A stretch of DNA of 64,000 nucleotides, from positions 433,021-497,020 of the forward strand of contig NZ_JAHMIN010000001.1 in NCBI RefSeq assembly GCF_018986435.1. The letters run 5' to 3'. Shown here in pieces: positions 52,341-62,385 of the stretch. Numbering within the stretch: position 1 is the first letter of the stretch; the number at the start of each line of letters is the position of its first letter. The DNA is from Hahella sp. HN01 (GTDB taxonomy: Bacteria > Pseudomonadota > Gammaproteobacteria > Pseudomonadales > Oleiphilaceae). The notes under the pieces were generated by a model. The model was not told where the DNA came from, searched no databases, and saw nothing but the letters and a program-made list of their open reading frames with translations. Both the position numbers and the translations under genes were made by a program.

Positions 52341-55300
52341 TTAAAACCGCACGCGGTAGAACGTGGCGTACAACACAGGCACCACACAAAGGGTCAGAAT
52401 CGTGGAGAACAACAGGCCCGCCATGATAGCGATAGCCAGCGGCTCCCACATTTCGCCTCCACCCAGATACAAAGGCAGCAGCCCCAGCACCGTCGTTGCG
52501 GTGGTCAACAAGATCGGCCTGGTGCGTTGCTGCGCAGCGTTGATAATAGCCTGACCATGCTCGACGCCTTCCGCCAGCTCCAGATTAATACGCTCCAACA
52601 ATACAATAGCGTTGTTGATAACAATCCCAGCCAGAGACACAACGCCCAGGAAGGTCATAAAGCCCATGGCGCTGTTCAAGGCCAACAGCCCCGCCGATAC
52701 GCCGATCAAACCCAGCGGAATCGTGCTCAGGATAATGATCGCCTTGCGGATGGAGTTGAACTGCCCCACCATCAAAATCAGGATGACGAAACCAGCGATA
52801 GGCAGTTTATCGACGATAGACTGGTTCGCTTTACCAGAACTTTCCGATTCGCCGCCCAGTTCATAGCGAGTGCTGGTCCCCCACTCTTGCTGCTGGTCCT
52901 TGAGCCAGGGCGTCAGCTCGGCGAACTTCTCCGCCGCAGTGATGTCCCCTTCCAATTGAGCACCTACGGCGACGGTCTTCAGGCCATTGCGACGAAAGAT
53001 TTTCGCGGTGTCCCAAACCACCTCGATGTCCGCCACCTGCGACAGAGGAACCGACTTACCGGTGGATTGCACATAGACCGACAAGGAACGAACGCCGCTT
53101 ATATTGTTGCGATTGGAGCCTTCCGCCCGCACCATCACGGGAATGATATCCTCCCCTTCCCGGTACTCCGTCAATTCCAGCCCGCTAATGCCCGCTTGCA
53201 GAGACACCGCAATATCCTGACTTGTAACGCCAGCCCTAAGCGCCCTGGGCTGATCGATATGGATCACCAGCTTCTTGATGCGCTGCCCCCAATCATCAGT
53301 GATATTGGTCAGGCCGCCGATTTCACGCATCTTCGCTTTCAAGGCGTCAACGCGACGAAACAGCACATCCGCATCTGATCCGCTTAACCGCACTTCCACC
53401 GGATTCGCCACAGAGGGTCCGTTGGCCATGGGTTTAATCGTGGCTTCAAGATCTGGATGGTTATCCAAAGCATAGCGGCTGATCCGGTCAATCAGGCCAC
53501 CCACCAGCTTGGCGTCGCTGGCGGTGACGATCATCATCGCATAGCTGCTGTTATTGGGTTTTGGGTTATAGGACAGAATGATTCTGGGACCAGCGTTGCC
53601 GACATAACTGACCCATTTGGTGACGCCTTCCTTGCGCGATTCCGTCACCTGCAGTTCGGACTCGATAAAGCCTTCCATGTCCGTGACCATCCGCCTTGTC
53701 TCTTCTATCGCCGTACCTTCCGGAAGTTTCAGCTCCACCTGAAAGTAATTCCGATCAGAAGGCGGGAAGAATATCTTCGGCACATAACCAAATCCTTTCA
53801 TGGCCACGATAAACACCAGCAATGTAACGACAAGCGTCACTGCCCTATTTCTCAGCAAGGTCATCAAAACGCTGCGGTAGGTGCGATAGAACATCGATCC
53901 ATAGCTTTCCTCCTGTTGGGTGACTTTGAGGAAGTACACGCACAACATGGGAACCACTGTGAGAGAAATAACCCAGGAGGCGAGAAGAGTAATCGCCACC
54001 ACCTTAAACAGGGAGGAGGTGAATTCGCCGACATTGGACTCCGCCAGATAGATCGGCAGAAAAGCGGCGATGGTCGTCAACGAGGCGGTCAGCAAGGGGA
54101 TACGCAGCTCCATCGCGGAGTCTATGGCGGCGTCTGTGGCGCTCTTGCCCTTCTCCATCAGCACCATGATGTTCTCCGCCATCACAATGCCGTTATCCAC
54201 CAGCATCCCCAGCGCGATAATCAGCGCCGCCAGAGAAATCTGATCCAGTCCGATATCCAGATAAGACATCACCAAAAACGCTAATAGCATGGACAAAGGA
54301 ATCAGGGTGGAGACCACCAGGCCCGTTCTCAGGCCCAGAGTGAACAACATGACGATGGAGACAACTGCAATCGCCTGCAGCAGGTTGGAGACAAAGTCGC
54401 TGACTTTCTGATCCACTTCTGCGGGAGAAAAGCTGACCAGATCAAACTCAATGCCGTAGGGATATTGCTGCAACAGCTCATTCATCATCGCCGAGACCTG
54501 CTCGCCCAGCTCAATATTGTTGCCGCCTTCCCGCATGGCCACCGCCACCGCCAGCGCAAACTCACCGGATGAGTGCAGCAAGGATTCCGGCGGGTCCACA
54601 TAACCGCGCACCACTGTGGCGATGTCTTTCAAATACATCAAACGGTTGCTGCCGGGGATATTAATGATGGTCTGCTCGATATCCTCCACCGACTCAAAGT
54701 TGCCGCTCGGCTCAAGCGATATGCGTTCACGTCCCAGATTAAAAGAGCCGCCGGAAATAATAATGTTGCGCGTTTCCAACGCCTGTGACAGCTGACTAGG
54801 AGACAGCCCCAGCTCAGACAGACGAGAGTTATTGTATTCAACAAAAATACGCTCTTCCTGTTCGCCCCAGATTTCCACTTTGGCGACATCCGGAAACCTC
54901 AGCAGCTCCGTTTTCACATCATCGGAGATCTTTTTAAGTTCCGCATAGTTAAAACCTTCCGCCGTAATGGTCATGACAATGCCGAACACATCGCCGAACT
55001 CATCGTTCACATAGGGACCAACGACGCCATCGGGAAGATCAGTGGAAGTGGACTCGACTTTGCGCCGCAGATTGTCCCAGATCGGACGCATGTCCTTGTA
55101 GCTTTCCTTGATGTTCACCGTAACGATGGACACGCCGGTACGAGATTCGCTTTTCACGAAGTCCAGCTCTGGTATTTCCTTCACCGCTTCTTCAATCTGC
55201 GAGGAAACCAGCTCCTCCACCCGCTCGGGACTGGCCCCAGGGAAATAGGTCACCACCTGCGCCGCCCGCATAACGAACCCCGGGTCATAAGCGCGAGGCA

Positions 55301-55394
55301 TTCCCAGGAAGGTCATGGTTCCGGCTACAGCAATCACCAGCAGGAGAACAATCGTGAGCCGGTTATTCTCTATCGCAAGCCGTGTGATATTCAC
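52341..55394 (-). CDS. RND efflux permease (second pump)
   Basis: 1017 residues. Starts with GTG at 55394, forming a GTGA overlap with the adaptor stop. MNITRLAIENNRLTIVLLL and the TM4 motif LGMLVDNGIVMAEN place it in the RND clade where the second relay Asp is Asn, unlike the pump at 543. It has two periplasmic porter loops and ends in a helical segment (LCVVPVLYATFYRVRF). Substrate unknown. No TolC-like gene adjacent. Confidence 0.95.
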   Translation of the reverse strand: MNITRLAIENNRLTIVLLLVIAVAGTMTFLGMPRAYDPGFVMRAAQVVTYFPGASPERVEELVSSQIEEAVKEIPELDFVKSESRTGVSIVTVNIKESYKDMRPIWDNLRRKVESTSTDLPDGVVGPYVNDEFGDVFGIVMTITAEGFNYAELKKISDDVKTELLRFPDVAKVEIWGEQEERIFVEYNNSRLSELGLSPSQLSQALETRNIIISGGSFNLGRERISLEPSGNFESVEDIEQTIINIPGSNRLMYLKDIATVVRGYVDPPESLLHSSGEFALAVAVAMREGGNNIELGEQVSAMMNELLQQYPYGIEFDLVSFSPAEVDQKVSDFVSNLLQAIAVVSIVMLFTLGLRTGLVVSTLIPLSMLLAFLVMSYLDIGLDQISLAALIIALGMLVDNGIVMAENIMVLMEKGKSATDAAIDSAMELRIPLLTASLTTIAAFLPIYLAESNVGEFTSSLFKVVAITLLASWVISLTVVPMLCVYFLKVTQQEESYGSMFYRTYRSVLMTLLRNRAVTLVVTLLVFIVAMKGFGYVPKIFFPPSDRNYFQVELKLPEGTAIEETRRMVTDMEGFIESELQVTESRKEGVTKWVSYVGNAGPRIILSYNPKPNNSSYAMMIVTASDAKLVGGLIDRISRYALDNHPDLEATIKPMANGPSVANPVEVRLSGSDADVLFRRVDALKAKMREIGGLTNITDDWGQRIKKLVIHIDQPRALRAGVTSQDIAVSLQAGISGLELTEYREGEDIIPVMVRAEGSNRNNISGVRSLSVYVQSTGKSVPLSQVADIEVVWDTAKIFRRNGLKTVAVGAQLEGDITAAEKFAELTPWLKDQQQEWGTSTRYELGGESESSGKANQSIVDKLPIAGFVILILMVGQFNSIRKAIIILSTIPLGLIGVSAGLLALNSAMGFMTFLGVVSLAGIVINNAIVLLERINLELAEGVEHGQAIINAAQQRTRPILLTTATTVLGLLPLYLGGGEMWEPLAIAIMAGLLFSTILTLCVVPVLYATFYRVRF

Positions 55395-56473
55395 TTGCTC
55401 CCCTCCGCGGTCAGGCGCACTTGCAAGCCGGAGTGCATCTTGCTCATGCCGGCGGTCACCACTTCATCGCCCTCTTCCAGGCCGGACAGAATTTGAATGC
55501 CGTTATTCTGAATCGCTCCGGTAGTCACCGCGTGGCGATTGACCACGCCTGTCGAGTCGTTTTCATGGCTGACCGTCCACACGTAGCGGCCATCGCCATC
55601 TTCCTGCACCACATGAGGCGGAACAAAAATAGCGCCGTCCTGTCCCGTCGCTTGCGGCGGACGGCCTCTAACCGTGACGGACATGCCCGGCAGAATGTTG
55701 TATTTAGGGTTCGCCGGCATGCTAAAAGTCACGTTGAACAAACGCGTCGCTTCATCCGCACGGGAGGACACTTCTTTTAGTTTCAGGGGAAAACTCTCGC
55801 CAGGAATGCCGGAGAACATTGCCTGCACTTCCGGCTCTGTCCCCTCCTGCGCGGTAATCATCAAGCTTTCAGGAATATCCACTTTCACCAGCAGAGAAGA
55901 GATGTCCTGCAGCGCATAAATCGGCTGCATGGCGGAGACTTCTTCATAGTTTTCAACATAACGCTTGGCGATCCTGCCGCCGAACGGCGCCTTCAGCTCG
56001 GTGTACTCCAGATTTCTCTGCGCAGACTCCAGCGCCGCCTGGGCTGCAATATCCTGCGCCTGCAATTTGCTGAAATCCGACTGGGAAATAACGCCTTTGC
56101 CGATCAGGGATTTACCCCGCAGGAAATCATCATGGGCCTGCTGATAATCCGCCTGACGACTCTTGAGCTGAATGAGAAAGTCAGTATCGTCCAGCTTCGC
56201 CAGCACCTCTCCTTCCTTCACAATCTGCCCTTCATTCACGTTCAGACTATGCAGTTTCCCCGTCACCCGAAACCCCAACTCCGCCTTCTGCGCCGCATCC
56301 ACCGTACCGGGAAATTCACGCCAGTTCGCATTCTCCACCGCTCCCACCACAAGGGTCCTGACGGGACGCAAAGGTTTCTCCTCCGTCGTCTGTTGGTCCG
56401 TTTCAGAACAACCTTGCAATACGCCAAGAGAAAGCAAAATCGCCATAAAACTGAACTTGCTTAGACTGGTCAT
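55391..56473 (-). CDS. RND periplasmic adaptor, lipoprotein
   Basis: 360 residues. Lipobox LLSLGVLQGCSE (Cys22) anchors it in the inner membrane. Barrel-sandwich hybrid (VTGKLHSLNVNEGQIVKEG), a helical hairpin (residues about 100-170), the second sandwich half (NLEYTELKAPFGGRIAKRYV) and C-terminal beta domains. Start after GGGAGTC. First gene of the operon. Confidence 0.93.
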   Translation of the reverse strand: MTSLSKFSFMAILLSLGVLQGCSETDQQTTEEKPLRPVRTLVVGAVENANWREFPGTVDAAQKAELGFRVTGKLHSLNVNEGQIVKEGEVLAKLDDTDFLIQLKSRQADYQQAHDDFLRGKSLIGKGVISQSDFSKLQAQDIAAQAALESAQRNLEYTELKAPFGGRIAKRYVENYEEVSAMQPIYALQDISSLLVKVDIPESLMITAQEGTEPEVQAMFSGIPGESFPLKLKEVSSRADEATRLFNVTFSMPANPKYNILPGMSVTVRGRPPQATGQDGAIFVPPHVVQEDGDGRYVWTVSHENDSTGVVNRHAVTTGAIQNNGIQILSGLEEGDEVVTAGMSKMHSGLQVRLTAEGSK

Positions 56474-56816
56474 CGTGACTCCCTAGCTATTGATTTACTG
56501 TTAAATTAAACCCGGCGGACGCAAAAAACCGATGCGCCATGGAATGGCGGAATTATGGCTGGTTAGGGAGGGAGGGGCCAGTTTTCGTTTTAGCACGGGA
56601 AGATTAGAGAACTCCCAGATCGAGCTTTGTCCAGGATATGGAGTCAAGACAGCGAAGACCGCTAGCCATATATTCCTATACCGATAGAGCAATACGCCTA
56701 AGGCCGTTCTCTCAGTAAAATGCACTTGCATTGTAACCGTACGTAACTTGTTTCTAAGCTCCACTTCATTTCGCTTCACCTGTTAGAAATGATGTAATAC
56801 AAGGGATGTTTCCTTC
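56474..56816. other. Divergent intergenic region
   Basis: About 340 bases between the second RND operon and the effector gene. It must contain both promoters. I see nothing distinctive in it. Confidence 0.4.
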
Positions 56817-58223
56817 ATGTATTCCAGCCGCCTCTTCGCGTTTAAGCATTGGTCCGACATCACTGTCGCTGACCTTCCCCTTATCGAATCCCCCTTTTTT
56901 GCCGCGAGCTATGCAGACCGTTGCTTGAGCAACGACTTCAAGGTTAGTGATGTCGCAAGCAATCTATGCGGCTATCACTTCCGCTCGGGGTTTGGAGCTT
57001 TTCCAGGTCGTGGTTCACCCCACTTCCGTAAGTGGAGAGATGACTTTGTCAAAGGCGTTGAACGCGGCGAAATACTGTTGGTTTTTACCGACAATAAAAA
57101 GCCTTTCTGTCCAGTTATCAGCGAGAGCGAAGAGGGAGTCGCACCTGTTAGTTCAGAGGTGAAGCTTGCTGAGCGTTTAATTGCTCGCGCCAATCCAGCT
57201 CCACCACCACCGCCAGCGGTGACTGGAGAAGTTATGGAGGTTACGTCCTTAGGTGGAAACCCTGGCTGGTCAAGCGCTCCCAGTGAAGCTCGAAATGCCT
57301 CATCTTCTACTACACCCAGTTCGCCGGCATCAACCCAGCCATCAATAAAGCAACAGGGATCTGAAAACGCCCAGATTCAGAGCAATAAAGCTGCTGCTCA
57401 AGAAGCTCAGCCCTTTTTTGAAGACAGTGCGCCCAACCCAAAACCAGCTATACCAAAAGCTCAGCCTTCAAACGAAACCGAGTTCAACCAACCTGAAAAC
57501 TGTAAAGGATGGGGGTTAACAACTGATGAGTGTGTCAACGAATATACGGCTGAAGTGAAAGATGTATTCAATCGCTGGGGCACTCTATCCCCTGAAGAAC
57601 GATCAGGCGAGCTCAGCGCCGCACTAAATAAGCAATTAGCGAAAGAAGGGATTCCAGCAATATCGATTATAAGCCGGCCAATAAAAGGCGCACTGTTTGA
57701 CTTCAAATACTGGGTAGTATTAGTTGATAAGAGCTTGATCATGCAGTCATCACTGGCTCAGGTCGAGCAGATTCAGCTGGCAGACCATTTGCTCCATGAA
57801 GCAAGACACGCAGAACAATGGTTTGGTATGGGGCAGCTTTATGCTGCTAAAGGTGGCGACCCTAACGATATCGACCTGCGCGCCGATGTCGCGGAAGTGG
57901 CCAGGATGAATCCTCTTGACCCAGAGTCTGATAAGGGGCAAGCAATCGACAAAATGTTCCAATATGTCTACGGTGATAATTTTGATGATCGTGACGCTGT
58001 ATATGACCAGCTAGACAAGGCTGAAGATGTATTAAAAGCCACGGTTGTTAGACGTGATGCGCTACGACAAGATCCAAACGCAACAGCAGAGGCTATTGAA
58101 TTGGCGCAAGCAGATGTCGCTGGCGCGAATCTCCAATACATGAAGGCGGTTAAAGCATATCAAAACTTACCGGAAGAGGCTGACGCATGGGCTACCGGAG
58201 CTAAGGTACGAAAAGCTTGGTAG
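56817..58223 (+). CDS. Candidate type VI effector with HExxH motif
   Basis: 468 residues. An unassigned N-terminal domain of about 110 residues, then a proline/serine-rich linker (about 125-235, including APPPPPAV), then a C-terminal catalytic-looking domain with LLHEARHAEQWF: His327-Glu328-x2-His331 is the zinc-metallopeptidase signature. An acidic helical C-terminus follows (about 380-468). It stands before a small gene and a DUF4123 gene, so delivery by a type VI secretion system is likely; no VgrG or PAAR gene is in the window. Protease activity is inferred. Confidence 0.75.
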   Translation: MYSSRLFAFKHWSDITVADLPLIESPFFAASYADRCLSNDFKVSDVASNLCGYHFRSGFGAFPGRGSPHFRKWRDDFVKGVERGEILLVFTDNKKPFCPVISESEEGVAPVSSEVKLAERLIARANPAPPPPPAVTGEVMEVTSLGGNPGWSSAPSEARNASSSTTPSSPASTQPSIKQQGSENAQIQSNKAAAQEAQPFFEDSAPNPKPAIPKAQPSNETEFNQPENCKGWGLTTDECVNEYTAEVKDVFNRWGTLSPEERSGELSAALNKQLAKEGIPAISIISRPIKGALFDFKYWVVLVDKSLIMQSSLAQVEQIQLADHLLHEARHAEQWFGMGQLYAAKGGDPNDIDLRADVAEVARMNPLDPESDKGQAIDKMFQYVYGDNFDDRDAVYDQLDKAEDVLKATVVRRDALRQDPNATAEAIELAQADVAGANLQYMKAVKAYQNLPEEADAWATGAKVRKAW

Positions 58224-58265
58224 AAAAGCGAACTAGTTATTAACCCACTACCTGGATAATTTAAG

Positions 58266-58718
58266 ATGGAAGAGCTAAAAGAGTTAGAAGAAATTGTGGA
58301 CCTATACCTAAGCGGGAAAAGTAATGGTCTTGATTTACTGTCATTTATCGCAATTGACCATGATAAAGAGTTCGCGTCTTTAGGCGATATTTCATTTACA
58401 CCTTACAACACCATTTTTGATTCGGGGTTCCTATCCTTTTGTACAGAAAAAAATCCCTCAACAGCAGAATCACTGGAGCTCCACCTTTCACCTGAAACAG
58501 CTATATCTCTAGCAGATTTGAGCAAATGTTGGGGGGATTTTAGAAGAGTGCCGACCACCCCGGGTGGCCGCCCCTACAACTATGCCTTCCCCAAGGTGTT
58601 AAAGCCGTCATATCAATATTCAGGGTATATTCGCGCACAACTAAGCGCTCCAGTCGACACGCCGGATTCAAAAGTGATTGTTATTATGATTAGCCGTGAT
58701 CCTATTTCTAAACCATAA
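58266..58718 (+). CDS. Candidate immunity protein
   Basis: 150 residues, no signal peptide, acidic N-terminus (MEELKELEEIVDLYL) and a beta-rich C-terminal part (SYQYSGYIRAQLSAPVD). No known family. Its place directly after the metallopeptidase-like gene and before the DUF4123 gene fits an immunity protein; the assignment is only positional. Confidence 0.6.
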   Translation: MEELKELEEIVDLYLSGKSNGLDLLSFIAIDHDKEFASLGDISFTPYNTIFDSGFLSFCTEKNPSTAESLELHLSPETAISLADLSKCWGDFRRVPTTPGGRPYNYAFPKVLKPSYQYSGYIRAQLSAPVDTPDSKVIVIMISRDPISKP

Positions 58719-58748
58719 TTTTCACTAAATTTAAGATGCAATCACTTT

Positions 58749-59702
58749 ATGGATATGGCAGCGACTATTGAAACACTTAAAGCTCAGTGCCCTAACTTCG
58801 AGTATTACTATGCCATCGTGGATTGCGCTCAAGATGATAGCCTCTATGAAAAGATACAATTAAGCGGGTGCCAATATTCAGCACTACTTGAAGCTGAAGC
58901 GAGCGAGGAACTGCTACGAGTTTCGCCTCACATTATTGAACTAAGAGAAAATGCTTTCTGCTCATGGCTTCTAGCTCACGGATGGGGCCGCTCATGGGCG
59001 ATTTATATCGCCAGTCAGCGTCCAATTGGTTATCTAATACGACACTTCAAAAAATTATCGAAGGTCACAGGTCCACAGCGTCAAAGCTGGTTCTTCCGAT
59101 ACTATGACCCAAGAGTATGCCGAGACTTGCTCCCTATATGCGACGCATCTCAATTAAACCGAATCATAGGCAAGGCCGGTGTTTTTTGGATGGAGGGTTT
59201 AGATTCCACTACCACACTAAAGTACTCATGGAAACCCGGCCAGCTAGAATGCTCCACATACCTGGTTAACGGTGACAATCAAGCCATTAAGCAAATCATT
59301 CACCATCCAGAAAAAGGACAGGCCGATGACGATAGTGACTCATATGTGAGTGTAAGCCAGAGCCAATATGATACTCTGAAGGAAGGCGCGCACCGCAACT
59401 TCATATTAAGCTTAATTAAAGAAGTTTCCACACGTCATCCAGACAAAGCCAAAGTATATAGCCAAGAACAACTAATCAGGTATATTGAGTTCGCCTTGAC
59501 ACAAATGAATGAGTTGGGCGGACATGGAGCACATTCCGCTAATTACTTCATCGAGGCCTGCTTCTCGTTTGGATGGGACTTTTTATCAAATCCTGATTAT
59601 TACTGGGTCAGAGAGAAGTTCCTAGATAACCCAAGCATAGAAGACCCAAACAGGCGTTTAAAGTCGCTTTTCGAGTATTGCCGCAGCCAACAAAGTAAGT
59701 AG
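58749..59702 (+). CDS. DUF4123 type VI effector chaperone
   Basis: 317 residues. DUF4123 features at residues 15-140: YYAIVDCAQDDSLYEKIQLS, SALLEAEASEELLRVSPHII, CSWLLAHGWGRSWAIYIAS and FFRYYDPRVCRDLLP. DUF4123 proteins load effectors onto VgrG or Hcp. The C-terminal half is an extra helical domain that may grip the effector. Usual order is chaperone-effector-immunity; here the chaperone is last. Confidence 0.85.
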   Translation: MDMAATIETLKAQCPNFEYYYAIVDCAQDDSLYEKIQLSGCQYSALLEAEASEELLRVSPHIIELRENAFCSWLLAHGWGRSWAIYIASQRPIGYLIRHFKKLSKVTGPQRQSWFFRYYDPRVCRDLLPICDASQLNRIIGKAGVFWMEGLDSTTTLKYSWKPGQLECSTYLVNGDNQAIKQIIHHPEKGQADDDSDSYVSVSQSQYDTLKEGAHRNFILSLIKEVSTRHPDKAKVYSQEQLIRYIEFALTQMNELGGHGAHSANYFIEACFSFGWDFLSNPDYYWVREKFLDNPSIEDPNRRLKSLFEYCRSQQSK

Positions 59703-59869
59703 CTGTAGTAAATAATTACTATGTATTAGCCGTATCAATCTTGAGAATCATCACGGGTTTTCTTAACGGCCCCCTAAAACATCGTAACTAGAGAGCCGCA
59801 AGGGTAATACGGAAACTCACCGTGCACTATCACCGGAACGCAGACCAGCTCCAGATGGATTGTTAAGTT

Positions 59870-60073
59870 CTAATTACTTCTATTTCGCAAATCCGTCACT
59901 TGATCGTACCCAATTCCCCAGTTATCCGTATTGATCTCATCAATAACCACAAATGTGGTTTCGGGATTTTTGTTGAGTACATCCACCATTAGCTGAGTGG
60001 CGCCTTTTATAAGTGCTTTTTTCTGTTCGCGGGTGACGTTTTCATCTGTCACTTTAATGTTTATGTAAGGCAT
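59870..60073 (-). CDS. Tautomerase (4-oxalocrotonate tautomerase superfamily)
   Basis: 67 residues, beginning MPYINIKVTDENVTREQKK. After removal of Met, Pro1 is the general base. Contains KALIKGATQLMVDVL and TFVVIDEINTDNWGIG, the usual beta-alpha-beta units. Last gene of the GST operon. Substrate unknown. Confidence 0.9.
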   Translation of the reverse strand: MPYINIKVTDENVTREQKKALIKGATQLMVDVLNKNPETTFVVIDEINTDNWGIGYDQVTDLRNRSN

Positions 60074-60096
60074 ATTTTTTACCTGTTTTAGACGCG

Positions 60097-60501
60097 TTAT
60101 TTGTCGTTGGATAGATCTGCGTACATTTTATTAACAATTAGCCACTGACCGTTTTCTTTTAACAGACCCAGATAATCCACGTAGTTGTATTCGAACAGGG
60201 GGCAAGCCACTTTTACCATGGCCTGCTCCCCCGTTATCTCCACCGAAAGTAATCGAAATTCATAGGGTAAGCCCTGTTCAGAAGGGACAGGACGGCTTTT
60301 CACTGCGTCGAGCCAGTCCTTGAGAGAGCGTCTTAACCCTGGCGCTTTTAGTACAGCGTCAGTGTGGAAGATGCGCTCTAGCAGTGCAGTATCGGCGTAA
60401 TGAAGTCCTTCAAAATAGGCTCCAACGATGTTGATGATGGTTGTGAAATCTGTCTGGCCAAAATCAAGCTCGCTCGTTCTATGTTTTAAACCCCTGTCCA
60501 T
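60097..60501 (-). CDS. NTF2-like (lumazine-binding/SnoaL-type) protein
   Basis: 134 residues. Cone-shaped NTF2-like fold suggested by INIVGAYFEGLHYADTALLE, ERIFHTDAVLKAPGL and GQWLIVNKMYAD. Strong GGGGAAG site. Sits 23 bases upstream of the tautomerase and 45 downstream of the GST. Confidence 0.8.
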   Translation of the reverse strand: MDRGLKHRTSELDFGQTDFTTIINIVGAYFEGLHYADTALLERIFHTDAVLKAPGLRRSLKDWLDAVKSRPVPSEQGLPYEFRLLSVEITGEQAMVKVACPLFEYNYVDYLGLLKENGQWLIVNKMYADLSNDK

Positions 60502-60546
60502 TCTCTTCCCCTTCGATTGCTGGCGATGATGACGCTTAAGCCGTCG

Positions 60547-61155
60547 TTATGCCGCCGCTTGGCGTTGCTCGTTGTTCAAAGCAGTTTGAAAACTCGGCAT
60601 TGATAAAACATGGTCAATCATCTTTTGTGTGTTGGGCCCAATATGAATATCCACGGGGAAACTGGCGCCCCAACGTGAATACACAGTCAACATGATGTCA
60701 GCTGCAGACACCGTTTCGCCCCCAAGGAAGTTCTGCTCCGTTAATCTGTCTTCAACCACATTCCACAGTTGATTTATGCTGCTTGCCGCAGAGGCGTAGG
60801 CGGATTGTTTTGCAGATTCACTGAGGTCTGTATTGGCTACAAAAAATAGCTTGCTATAGGCGGGGTGCATGGTTGCGTTGGCGAACATGATATTTTGAAT
60901 GGCCTGAGCCCGTGCTGCTTTCTCGGTCGGGAACAAAGCATTTGGGTGAGTTTCTAATAAATGCAGCATGACTGCGGCGCCTTCTGTATAGGTCTTACCG
61001 TCCTTTTTCAAAACAGGCACTGTGCCAACAGGGTTAATGGCTTGGAAGTTTTCTACAGCTTGTTTGCTTATGATCTGAACGGGTTGATTGAGTTCGTGAA
61101 GTACTACCTGGGTCGCTAGGGAACAGGCGCCTGGAACGTAATAAAGTGTGTACAT
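60547..61155 (-). CDS. Beta-class glutathione S-transferase
   Basis: 202 residues. Thioredoxin-like N-domain with MYTLYYVPGACSLATQ; Cys11 corresponds to the beta-class catalytic Cys. Helical C-domain (about 85-202). Conjugates glutathione to electrophiles or reduces peroxides. First gene of the leftward operon divergent from LysR, which presumably induces it. Confidence 0.92.
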   Translation of the reverse strand: MYTLYYVPGACSLATQVVLHELNQPVQIISKQAVENFQAINPVGTVPVLKKDGKTYTEGAAVMLHLLETHPNALFPTEKAARAQAIQNIMFANATMHPAYSKLFFVANTDLSESAKQSAYASAASSINQLWNVVEDRLTEQNFLGGETVSAADIMLTVYSRWGASFPVDIHIGPNTQKMIDHVLSMPSFQTALNNEQRQAAA

Positions 61156-61312
61156 GATGTGTTCCTTCTTCTGAAGCTGTTTGGTTTGATAAATAGTCTG
61201 TCGTCCTACTTGTGGCCAGACAGCTTCGTCGTTGCATTTGATGGGCCAGTTGGTAGGTCAACAGCTGCAAGTCTAGAGTTTCTATTTGTTTTGATATATC
61301 GCTACAATGGGA

Positions 61313-61343
61313 ACCGATAGTTTCTGTTATGGAAACTATCGGT
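61313..61343. promoter_or_regulatory. Perfect inverted repeat, likely LysR operator
   Basis: ACCGATAGTTTC and GAAACTATCGGT, perfect 12-bp arms with a 7-base spacer. It lies 28 bases before the lysR ATG and about 160 bases from the GST start. An A/T-rich LTTR-type T-N11-A (from position 61318) is inside it. Confidence 0.75.
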
Positions 61344-61370
61344 CCAATGATAACTACCTGCTTAACGTCC

Positions 61371-62243
61371 ATGGATAAACTCAGAGCGCTTCAATTCTTT
61401 GTTCGACTGGCTGATCTCGGCAGCTTTACGCGAGTCGCTGAGCAAACCAATACCACCAAGTCCATGATCAGCAAGGAGATCTCCAAGCTGGAAGAAAGCC
61501 TGGGAGCGCGATTGCTTCACCGCTCCACCCGCAATATAGAGCTGACCCATGTGGGCCAAGGTTATTTACAAAGGGCAAGAGCCATATTGGCGCAACTGGA
61601 TGACGCAGATTCATTCGTGCAAGACTTGCAACAGCACGCTAAAGGAAAGTTGAAAATCAATGCGCCCATGGCATTGGGCCTGACAGATCTATCTTTGGTG
61701 TTTGCTGATTTCATGGAAGCTTATCCAGATATTCAGTTGGATATTCATTTGGGAGATGAAAACACGGACTTAGTGGAGCAAGGATTTGATTTGGGCTTTC
61801 GAGCTTCCAGTCGACCTTTCGACTCACAATACGTGGGCCGGCCACTTACTCGCTTTGAATATCGTGTATGCGCTGCCCCCAGCTATTTAGAAAATCACCC
61901 GAAAATTGCCACCGCTGCAGATTTGAGCCAGCACAACTGTTTTGTGTACAGCTACTTTCAAGGTAAAAATCTATGGCCTATCGGCGAGGGCGTCACGATA
62001 GAGGGCAAACTTAGAGTCAACAGCACCATCTTCATGATGGAGGCCATTAAACGCGGACAGGGAATAGGTTTTATTCCCGAATTTGTTTGTCGCGACGCGA
62101 TAGAAAAAGGTGAAGTGGTGGGGATTCTCGCTGATGAAACCAAACCCAACCTCACACTGTACGCCTTATACCCAGCGCGACGCTACGTACCACCAGCGTT
62201 AACTCACTGTATTCAGTTTCTTGAACAGTGGTTTGAGAGATAG
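61371..62243 (+). CDS. LysR-family regulator
   Basis: 290 residues from the ATG at 61371 (MDKLRALQFFVRLADLGSFT). Helix-turn-helix at about 18-40 (RVAEQTNTTKSMISKEISKL) and a periplasmic-binding-type sensor domain (about 88-290). An in-frame ATG at 61329 would start inside the operator repeat, so it was rejected. Divergent from the GST/NTF2/tautomerase genes, the likely target. Confidence 0.92.
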   Translation: MDKLRALQFFVRLADLGSFTRVAEQTNTTKSMISKEISKLEESLGARLLHRSTRNIELTHVGQGYLQRARAILAQLDDADSFVQDLQQHAKGKLKINAPMALGLTDLSLVFADFMEAYPDIQLDIHLGDENTDLVEQGFDLGFRASSRPFDSQYVGRPLTRFEYRVCAAPSYLENHPKIATAADLSQHNCFVYSYFQGKNLWPIGEGVTIEGKLRVNSTIFMMEAIKRGQGIGFIPEFVCRDAIEKGEVVGILADETKPNLTLYALYPARRYVPPALTHCIQFLEQWFER

Positions 62244-62385
62244 TGCTTATTTATAAATTGGGGGCTGGGTATATTTGAGACGGGTCAAAGAAGATAAAAA
62301 GGCCAGCCCGCAGAAGATTGGTCAGTAGAGCCGCTAAAACTGCTCACTTAACGTTAGACTCTAGCTAACTCCACTGCATTACTAT

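Noticed and set aside
61329..61370. ATG at 61329 as the lysR start
   Set aside because: It lies inside the perfect inverted repeat, adds a non-conserved 14-residue leader, and LysR proteins normally begin close to the helix-turn-helix as at 61371.
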